Positions 7,171-12,354 of a DNA stretch of 12,354 nucleotides are shown here, one piece after another. Every line of letters starts with the position of its first letter. The stretch's first letter is position 1. The notes beneath the pieces were generated by a model. The model ran no database searches. It saw only the letters and a program-made list of their open reading frames with translations, and was not told the DNA's origin. Origin of the DNA: Puniceicoccales bacterium (GTDB taxonomy: Bacteria > Verrucomicrobiota > Verrucomicrobiia > Opitutales > LL51). Where the stretch lies: the NCBI GenBank assembly GCA_031290315.1, contig JAITNS010000007.1, forward strand, positions 1 through 12,354, written 5' to 3'. Made by a program: the position numbers and the translations under genes.

Positions 7171-7310
7171 TTGTTTTCAATCAAAAATTCGTCGCGAAAA
7201 AATTACTACAGCTCCCCTTCAAGGCCTATTCCTGGAAAAAGTTATTTATTAAATTTAATTTGTATAAATGAAAAATATAAAGCCGTTTTTTATATAAAGC
7301 CAATTTTTTA
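7165..7310. other. AT-rich spacer between C1 and C2, no gene seen
   Basis: This stretch has no credible ORF. It holds the CCTCCT that is the Shine-Dalgarno of the minus-strand mini-ORF, and two nearby TATAAAGCC direct repeats (about 7278 and 7292) next to T runs. Nothing else is recognisable. Confidence 0.5.
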
Positions 7311-7531
7311 ACATGTTGGCTACACCCTTCCTTATATCTTCAGCCTTTCAAATATTCTTAACTTTGTCAACTGCTTTTGTAAATTAATAAAATGTTTGCA
7401 TTATCCTTTTCAGTCCATGATCGCAATCTCACTCTCCAAACAGAAGCCTCAGGCTTCCTGTATAAAATGGTCCGTACTTTAGCTGCAACATTCCTTCAAG
7501 TCGCCCTCAATTAACTTGATGAACATGATCT
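7311..7531. repeat. AT-rich duplicated element, copy C2
   Basis: Second copy of the 6969-7164 element. Relative to C1 it carries extra bases around 7434-7460 that include a short hairpin, GAAGCC-TCA-GGCTTC. At its right end it runs straight into the decayed fragment P, whereas C1 runs into a ribosome-site sequence. The break point in both is at GATCT. Confidence 0.85.
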
Positions 7532-7653
7532 ATTTTAAAGTGCAGTATACGGAATGGCAGGGGCACGATATCTTTATCGATTTAACTCGTAATCGACATC
7601 AATTCTCCATTCTATTTTTTATACGGGCAGTGGGAGTCGGATACGGAATATAG
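7525..7653 (+). pseudogene. Decayed coding fragment P (internally deleted copy of Q)
   Basis: The sequence from about 7532 matches Q in two blocks: 7532-7615 with Q 7657-7742, and 7616-7648 with Q 7841-7874. About 98 nt of Q are missing between the blocks, the joint lying in ATT/T-rich microhomology. An ATG at 7525, contributed by element C2, happens to open a 42-codon frame (MIYFKVQYTEWQGHDIFIDL...) ending in TAG at 7651. The homologous wording is HDIFID-x-x-RNRHQ. The parent family is unknown to me. Confidence 0.6.
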
Positions 7654-7893
7654 ATCATTTTAAAGCGCAGTATACGGGACAAGGACGCCACGATATCTTT
7701 ATCGATATAGCCCGTAATCGACATCAACTTCTCCATCCTATTGCCAACGAAAAGTATAGATATTTTTTAGAAAGCATTACTTAGCGAGCCGGATTGGAAG
7801 TTGTTAAGTATTGTGGAGAAACCGGCAACTTTAGAAGAAATTTTTATACGGGCAGTGGAATATACGGATACGGAACATACCCAATGGCATTAA
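7653..7893 (+). pseudogene. Decayed coding fragment Q, upstream of the acidic-tail gene
   Basis: One frame reads DHFKAQYTGQGRHDIFIDIARNRHQLLHPIANEKYRYFLESIT then TAG at 7782. The next frame, from 7771, reads KALLSEPDWKLLSIVEKPATLEEIFIRAVEYTDTEHTQWH and stops with TAA at 7891. The two pieces join plausibly across one frameshift near 7770, so this looks like the 3' part of a once-coding gene. Its 5' part is absent, replaced by repeats. The stop lies in the same frame as, and 54 nt before, the next start ATG 7948. I do not recognise the protein. Confidence 0.55.
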
Positions 7894-7947
7894 GCTACAA
7901 AAAATCGTTTACTAATGGATAAACATTATTATCAGAGCAGATTAATT

Positions 7948-8619
7948 ATGTCAGAAAAGATTGAATGGTGTATTGTACGTTTAAAGGATGATTTCAAGTG
8001 GTGGTTGGAAAAGATGAGCAATGATATGAGTATTGATGCGGATTATTCAGGGATTATAGATCCACGTCAGTTCGAGCATATTATCGAACTCGCTACCCCT
8101 TTGATGGAGTACGGCTTGCGCAATGAAATTATTGAAAATGCGTTTTTAAAATTTCGCATATTATCCGAGTTGCCTGGTAATCAAGTCAAGTTAGAATTTA
8201 CGACGGCAAAAGCTATGTCTTCGGAAGAACCCTTATTCTTGTTACCTAATATTATTGCAAATAGTGAGGATGAAGGCCCATATACAGAATTTATCGATCA
8301 TATTATTCGCTTGCGTATTAAATTATTAAATGATTTAATTGATTTTAAGACTCCCATTAATTCGGAAGAAATTGAAGAAGTGATGCGCGAGAAGTACCAA
8401 GAAAAGTACATTGAGGGGAATAAGATTCATATTTTCGATGAAATTGTCGATATTTTAGAGTATACCCCAACGGGATATGATATTACGAAACGGGGAGAAT
8501 TTGAAGATGAGGATGATCATGAAAATGAGGAGTATATGATAGAGGGAGAAAATTTCGAAGCGGAGGAAGCGGATTGGGATGATGAAGAATTACAAAAATT
8601 AGAAATCGTTGAGCAATGA
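7948..8619 (+). CDS. Unknown protein with highly acidic C-terminal tail
   Basis: I do not recognise this family. From ATG 7948 (MSEKIEWCIVRLKDDFKWWLEKMSND) it has 223 residues; an in-frame ATG at 7915 would add 11. Neither start has a strong ribosome site. The first ~170 residues look helical, with a PRQFEHIIELATPLMEYGLRNEI segment and a TEFIDHIIRLRIKLLNDLIDF helix. From about residue 185 the chain is almost all Asp and Glu (EDEDDHENEEY...EEADWDDEELQ), a feature of some nucleic-acid mimics, chaperones and rRNA- or ribosome-associated proteins, but not specific. No signal peptide or membrane segment. The TGA stop overlaps the fabZ start, so the two are probably co-translated. Confidence 0.75.
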   Translation: MSEKIEWCIVRLKDDFKWWLEKMSNDMSIDADYSGIIDPRQFEHIIELATPLMEYGLRNEIIENAFLKFRILSELPGNQVKLEFTTAKAMSSEEPLFLLPNIIANSEDEGPYTEFIDHIIRLRIKLLNDLIDFKTPINSEEIEEVMREKYQEKYIEGNKIHIFDEIVDILEYTPTGYDITKRGEFEDEDDHENEEYMIEGENFEAEEADWDDEELQKLEIVEQ

Positions 8620-9029
8620 TGGATATTAAAGCCACCATTCCCCATCGCGAACCTTTTCTTTTTGTCGATACAGTTGAAAGTATCGATGAAAAAAAAATCG
8701 TTACACGTAAAATTTTTACAGAAAATGAATACTTTTATAAAGGACATTATCCGAGTAATCCGATTACGCCGGGCGTTATTCTTTGTGAGGTTGTATTTCA
8801 GACCGCTGCTGTTTTAATTTTAAAAAATTTTCCTCTAGAAAAAGGAACGCCCGTTCTCGCAAAGATCGAAGAAGCCCGATTTAAATCGATCGTAAAACCA
8901 AATGAAGCATTGGAAATCACTGCCGAGTTGGAGGAAAAATATGGCAAATTTTTCCTCATGAATGGCGTTATTCGAAAATATAAAGAAATCCTGGTACTTA
9001 AAACGAAGTTTTCATTAGCGATCGCTTAG
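8616..9029 (+). CDS. fabZ: 3-hydroxyacyl-[acyl-carrier-protein] dehydratase, FabZ type
   Basis: Removes water from 3-hydroxyacyl-ACP in fatty-acid elongation (cytosolic hot-dog fold). The 137-aa product has the N-terminal IPHREPFLFVDTV and the active-site block GHYPSNPITPGVILCEVVFQTAA, with catalytic His at about residue 44 and Glu at about 58, then a hot-dog C-terminal half (ARFKSIVKPNEALEITAEL). Length is usual for FabZ. Translation can start at ATG 8616 or the adjacent ATG 8619; 8616 overlaps the preceding TGA (ATGA). It is not beside lpx genes here, although a FabZ-like hot-dog protein of other substrate use is an alternative. Its TAG overlaps the stop of the facing gene by two bases. Confidence 0.85.
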   Translation: MMDIKATIPHREPFLFVDTVESIDEKKIVTRKIFTENEYFYKGHYPSNPITPGVILCEVVFQTAAVLILKNFPLEKGTPVLAKIEEARFKSIVKPNEALEITAELEEKYGKFFLMNGVIRKYKEILVLKTKFSLAIA

Positions 9030-10045
9030 ATTACAGAATTAATAGGCTTTCCAGCAATGAAATCTGAAATAGATTGAATATTGGAATTTAAAATTCGTAG
9101 CACGGCATCGGATGAATTAAATGCGATATGAGGGGTGACAATTACATTTGGTAGTTGTAAAAGTTTTGCGTTAATTACGGAATATATCGCAAAATTTTTA
9201 TCATTATTTTTAATAGATTCTATATCATTTTTAATAATAACATCTTCGTAATCCAAAACATCCAGGCCAGCACCTTTAATTTTACCAGCAATAATTGCTT
9301 CATACAAATCGATTGTATCAATTAATTCTCCTCGTGCGGTATTGACAATATAAACACCGTCCTTCATTTTAGCGATAGTATTTCTATTAATGAGGTGGTA
9401 ATTTTCCTTCGTAGCTGGACAATTTAAACTGATAATATCAGAATGTTTAAAAAGATGATCCAAGTCGACGTATTGACATAATCCATCATCGACTAATTTT
9501 TGATTAGGGAAAGGATCACTGGCGATAATATGACAGCCAAAAGCATAACATAATTTTACAAAATGTCTTCCGATTGCCCCTGTACCAATTACGCCAACAG
9601 TTTTCCCCGATAGATCGATCCCCATATCTTCATCGACTTTAACGATATTGTTCTTTAATTTATTGTTAGAAAATTCGATATTTCTTGTCAAATTCAGAAG
9701 CATACCCATGGCGTATTCTGCAACCGTTATTTCTCCATACCCTAGGACATTAGTAACCTTTATGCCATGTGTTTTACAGTATTCTAGATCGACATTATTG
9801 TATCCTGTCGAGCGGGTGGTTATCAATTTTAAATTTTGAAAATGCTCCAAAACATTACCTGTTAATCGAGAATAAACAAAAGTAGAAATAATTTCCGTAT
9901 TCGAAAGCTGTTCAAGTGAATCACTTGGCAAATCATTCAAACTTTCTCGCAAAAGAGTGCAATTTACTTGATCACTAAATTTATGATTTTCCAAATACTT
10001 TTGTGTAATATCATCTACATCGCAAAAAACTACTTTAATATTCAT
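9026..10045 (-). CDS. D-2-hydroxyacid dehydrogenase, D-lactate dehydrogenase type
   Basis: NAD-dependent oxidoreductase that interconverts a D-2-hydroxyacid and its 2-oxoacid, most likely D-lactate and pyruvate. The 339-aa product shows the STGYNNVDLEYCKTHGIKVTNV block (79-100), the Rossmann motif GTGAIG (154-159), an acidic residue at D177 typical of NAD use, and the catalytic set Arg239 in NTARGE, Glu267 in LDVLDYED and His306 in TPHIAFN. The insert between Glu and His (about residues 268-298) is the one seen in D-LDH rather than in SerA or GyaR. Substrate is inferred from this; VanH-like relatives cannot be excluded. Start ATG 10045 has no clear Shine-Dalgarno. Single gene, convergent with fabZ. 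Confidence 0.85.
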   Translation of the reverse strand: MNIKVVFCDVDDITQKYLENHKFSDQVNCTLLRESLNDLPSDSLEQLSNTEIISTFVYSRLTGNVLEHFQNLKLITTRSTGYNNVDLEYCKTHGIKVTNVLGYGEITVAEYAMGMLLNLTRNIEFSNNKLKNNIVKVDEDMGIDLSGKTVGVIGTGAIGRHFVKLCYAFGCHIIASDPFPNQKLVDDGLCQYVDLDHLFKHSDIISLNCPATKENYHLINRNTIAKMKDGVYIVNTARGELIDTIDLYEAIIAGKIKGAGLDVLDYEDVIIKNDIESIKNNDKNFAIYSVINAKLLQLPNVIVTPHIAFNSSDAVLRILNSNIQSISDFIAGKPINSVI

Positions 10046-10055
10046 GGTAATCTAC

Positions 10056-10061
10056 ATTATA
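10056..10061 (-). promoter_or_regulatory. Possible -10 box for the D-2-hydroxyacid dehydrogenase
   Basis: TATAAT on the - strand ends 10 nt before ATG 10045, which would give a leader of only a few bases and fit the missing Shine-Dalgarno. A TTGTAA lies upstream but only 14 nt away, too close for a standard -35. Confidence 0.25.
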
Positions 10062-10107
10062 TTATTACCTGAAAATTACAAGCATAAAACAAATAATTTA
10101 AAAAAAT

Positions 10108-11913
10108 CTATAAAAATAAACGTTTTTCTTCTATTTCTTGGCGAAGTAGATGGATAGCGTGATCGACTGACTGAATTCCTTCAATGGATTTATCTTTTCG
10201 AGAACGTATGGAAACTTTAGAATCTTCTTCTTCCCTATCGCCAATGACAAACATATAAGAGACTTTTTCTAATTCTGCTTTCCGAACTTTAGCTCCCAGC
10301 TTATCTGAATTGGCATCAATTGTAGCGCGTATTCCAGCGGCTCGTACCTGTTGGAGAACATTTTTAGCATAGTCGGTATTGCCCTCATTTAAAGATAATA
10401 TGCGTACTTGTTCGGGAGCGAGCCAAGTTGGAAAATCCCCTGCGAAATGTTCGATGAGAAGTCCGCAAAAACGTTCCATGGAACCAAAGGGTGCTCGGTG
10501 GATCATAACGGGGCGATGGGGTTTATTATCGCTACCGATGTAATGAATATCAAAGCGTTCTGGAAGATTATAGTCGACTTGAACGGTTCCTAGCTGCCAT
10601 TCGCGGCCAATGACATCTTTAATTACAAAATCGATTTTTGGTCCATAAAATGCTGCTTCGCCGGGTTCTAGGGAGTAGGGGACTCCCAAGGATTGGGCGA
10701 CGATTTTCAAAGCTTCTTCTGCTTTATTCCAAGATTCGTCGTTGCCGATATATTTATTTGAATTAGGGTCACGTAGACTGACGCGCACTTTAAAATCAGA
10801 CATACCAAGGGTCTTGAAAATTATTTTCACAAGCTTTAAGCATTCTGAAATTTCGTTTGCTAATTGTTCTTCGGTACAGAAAATATGTGCATCATCCTGT
10901 GTAAACCCTCGGACACGGGTCATTCCGTTCAATTCTCCCGATTGTTCCCAACGATATACGGTGGCAAATTCTGCCAATTTAATTGGTAATTCGCGATAGG
11001 ATCGTGTACGAGAAGCATAGATTTTAATATGGGCAGGGCAGCTCATTGGCTTCAGCAAAAATCCATCTAGCGAGCCATTTTCGAGACCATTTGTTAATTC
11101 TAAGCATGTTAAATTTGGGTTATTTTCGAGTGTTGCGCGTTCTGCGATAGGGGGGTATTGAGCATCCTTGTAATAGGGGAAATGCCCTGAAGTACGAAAT
11201 AGTTCCAATTTTGCGATATGGGGTGTTGTAACCATTTGGTAGCCTAATTTTTCGAGTTCCAGGGAAATGAATTTTTGCAATTCCATTCGGACAATATTTC
11301 CTTTAGGGAGCCACAAAATAAGTCCTTGACCAACGGCATCATCGATCAAGAATAATTCCAATTCTTTTCCTAATTTACGATGATCGCGTTTTTTAGCTTC
11401 TTCCAATTGAATTAAATGTGCCTCCAGTGCTTCTTGGGAATCAAAAGCTGTGCCATAGATACGTTGCAATTGTTTATTTTTTTCGTCGCCGCGGTAATAG
11501 GCACCCGCGATAGAAAGGAGTTTGAAGGCCTTAATTTCGCTAGTATTTTGCACATGAGGTCCGCGGCAGAGGTCGACAAAGTCACCATTTTTATAGAGCG
11601 TTATTTCCTCATTTTCCGGGATATCGTCTAAGCGGGACAATTTATAATTTTGATCGCTAAAGATTTTACATGCTTCTTTACGGGAAACAACCATTCGTTC
11701 GAATGTTTGTTTTTGGCTAATAAGTTTTTGCATTTCAGTTTCAAGTTTTTTCAGATCTTCGGTAGTGAATGTATGATCGAGGTCGAAATCGTAATAGAAA
11801 CCGTCTTCGGTAGCGGGACCGATATCGAATTTTACTGTTGGGAATGCACGTGCTACTGCGGCGGCTAAAACGTGTGCTGCCGAGTGTCGAATTTTCAAAA
11901 GTTCAGACTCCAT
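10108..11913 (-). CDS. thrS: Threonyl-tRNA synthetase lacking the N-terminal TGS domain
   Basis: Charges tRNA-Thr and clears mischarged Ser-tRNA. The 601-aa product begins MESELLKIRHSAAH, so the editing-domain motif HxxxH (H10, H14) sits at the very start; its partner CRGPH is at 116-120. The class II core follows, with KPMSCPAH, FTQDDAHIF and VMIHRA supplying zinc ligands Cys292, His343 and His472. Then comes the anticodon domain (FPTWLAPEQVRIL onward). E. coli ThrS is about 40 residues longer, with a TGS domain first. Here an in-frame TAA lies six codons before the ATG, so TGS is truly absent, as in some other bacteria. No Shine-Dalgarno is seen. Stops with TAG. Confidence 0.95.
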   Translation of the reverse strand: MESELLKIRHSAAHVLAAAVARAFPTVKFDIGPATEDGFYYDFDLDHTFTTEDLKKLETEMQKLISQKQTFERMVVSRKEACKIFSDQNYKLSRLDDIPENEEITLYKNGDFVDLCRGPHVQNTSEIKAFKLLSIAGAYYRGDEKNKQLQRIYGTAFDSQEALEAHLIQLEEAKKRDHRKLGKELELFLIDDAVGQGLILWLPKGNIVRMELQKFISLELEKLGYQMVTTPHIAKLELFRTSGHFPYYKDAQYPPIAERATLENNPNLTCLELTNGLENGSLDGFLLKPMSCPAHIKIYASRTRSYRELPIKLAEFATVYRWEQSGELNGMTRVRGFTQDDAHIFCTEEQLANEISECLKLVKIIFKTLGMSDFKVRVSLRDPNSNKYIGNDESWNKAEEALKIVAQSLGVPYSLEPGEAAFYGPKIDFVIKDVIGREWQLGTVQVDYNLPERFDIHYIGSDNKPHRPVMIHRAPFGSMERFCGLLIEHFAGDFPTWLAPEQVRILSLNEGNTDYAKNVLQQVRAAGIRATIDANSDKLGAKVRKAELEKVSYMFVIGDREEEDSKVSIRSRKDKSIEGIQSVDHAIHLLRQEIEEKRLFL

Positions 11914-11946
11914 AATTATAATTGTGATTTACTATTTTCAATTATT

Positions 11947-11970
11947 GGTACTAGTCAAGGTACTAGTCAA
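11947..11970. repeat. 12-bp tandem repeat in the thrS promoter region
   Basis: GGTACTAGTCAA occurs twice head to tail. On the - strand each copy gives a TTGACT, a -35-like hexamer. The copy nearer thrS lies 18 nt from a weak TAGTAA (11934-11929), which would start a transcript a few bases before the thrS ATG. Promoter use is a guess; the repeat itself is certain. Confidence 0.6.
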
Positions 11971-12071
11971 AAGTGAGTACAAAATTTTTATTATTAAATA
12001 TGAGAAATATGGTTTTATTTATTATTTTAATTTTATCGAATTGGCTGAAAAAATCTACGACCAAAACACAA

Positions 12072-12094
12072 TGAATGTATGATCGAGGTTGAAA
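12072..12094. repeat. Short copy of a thrS internal segment
   Basis: An 18-nt match at 12072-12089 to 11766-11783 inside thrS (TGAATGTATGATCGAGGT); four of the next five bases also agree. It lies in the 252-nt gap between thrS and the right-edge gene, in which I see no other gene. It is probably a remnant of a partial duplication. Confidence 0.5.
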
Positions 12095-12165
12095 ATTATT
12101 GTTCTTATTTTCCGACATCATTATTTCGCATAATATCTATTATGTCTTATTTAATTAATTTAATT

Positions 12166-12354
12166 TTAAGTTAAGTTTAAATTCATTTCTGTAGCAGACT
12201 GATTATGTGTTGCAAAATAAGCGAGTGTTGATTTCCCTTGGCCATCAGGTGTATTTTTCCATGTTGCAATTTCATCTTTTTGGTATTCCTTTAATACTTT
12301 ATCTTCAATATCGGAACTAATAACAAATTCTAAGTTTTTTAATAATGTTAATTC
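12166..12354 (-). CDS. C-terminal part of an unknown protein, cut by the window edge
   Basis: The - strand is open from the right edge for 62 codons to TAA at 12166-12168. The peptide runs ELTLLKNLEFVISSDIEDKV, a charged helix, TWKNTPDGQGKSTLAYFATH and a short tail ending NLNLT. Composition is like the other coding regions here and differs from the AT-only spacer that follows it. No family is recognised; DGQGKSTL is not a proper P-loop. The start lies outside the window. It reads in the same direction as thrS and ends about 250 nt before it. Confidence 0.5.
   Translation of the reverse strand, partial: ELTLLKNLEFVISSDIEDKVLKEYQKDEIATWKNTPDGQGKSTLAYFATHNQSATEMNLNLT

Noticed and set aside
11914..12165. 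T-box or other amino-acid riboswitch before thrS
   Set aside because: No T-box sequence or terminator/antiterminator pair; the likely leader is too short.

Overview
The window is bacterial, AT-rich and gene-dense on both sides of a repeat-filled centre. The GlgC (plant/cyanobacterial-like type), the adenylate kinase with a long N-terminal segment and a short lid, and the RF1 wording (SGPGGQGV...TTDSAVQ) recall Opitutae-like Verrucomicrobiota. That placement comes from memory of the families, not from a search. Weak or absent Shine-Dalgarno sites before most genes, a disrupted release factor gene and decayed gene fragments would suit a host-associated or eroding genome, but sequencing error is a serious alternative for the release factor.

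Left part (1-3803, + strand): an unrecognised small helical protein; ADP-glucose pyrophosphorylase (glgC), the entry step of glycogen synthesis; adenylate kinase (adk) behind a ~160-nt leader with short repeats and a strong AGGAGG; then prfA (RF1), which carries one in-frame TGA and two single-base deletions. Facing it on the - strand (3805-6509) is a tight operon: hisS, a MIP18/SufT-like Fe-S assembly protein, and an LptF/LptG-type lipopolysaccharide export permease whose ATG overlaps the preceding TGA.

Centre (6510-7947): about 1.4 kb with no convincing intact gene. It holds three nested duplications: two tandem GC-rich elements made of short-loop hairpins; two copies of a ~200-nt AT-rich element carrying a 15-codon minus-strand mini-ORF, with AGGAGG in one copy; and two copies of a decayed coding fragment, one an internally deleted version of the other.

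Right part (7948-12354): an unknown protein with a very acidic tail, translationally coupled to a FabZ-type dehydratase; a convergent D-2-hydroxyacid (D-lactate-type) dehydrogenase; a threonyl-tRNA synthetase lacking the TGS domain; and the C-terminal 62 codons of an unknown gene running off the right edge. The intact genes are mostly housekeeping (aminoacylation, nucleotide balance, fatty-acid and envelope synthesis, Fe-S assembly, glycogen). The novelty lies in the central repeats and the broken prfA.
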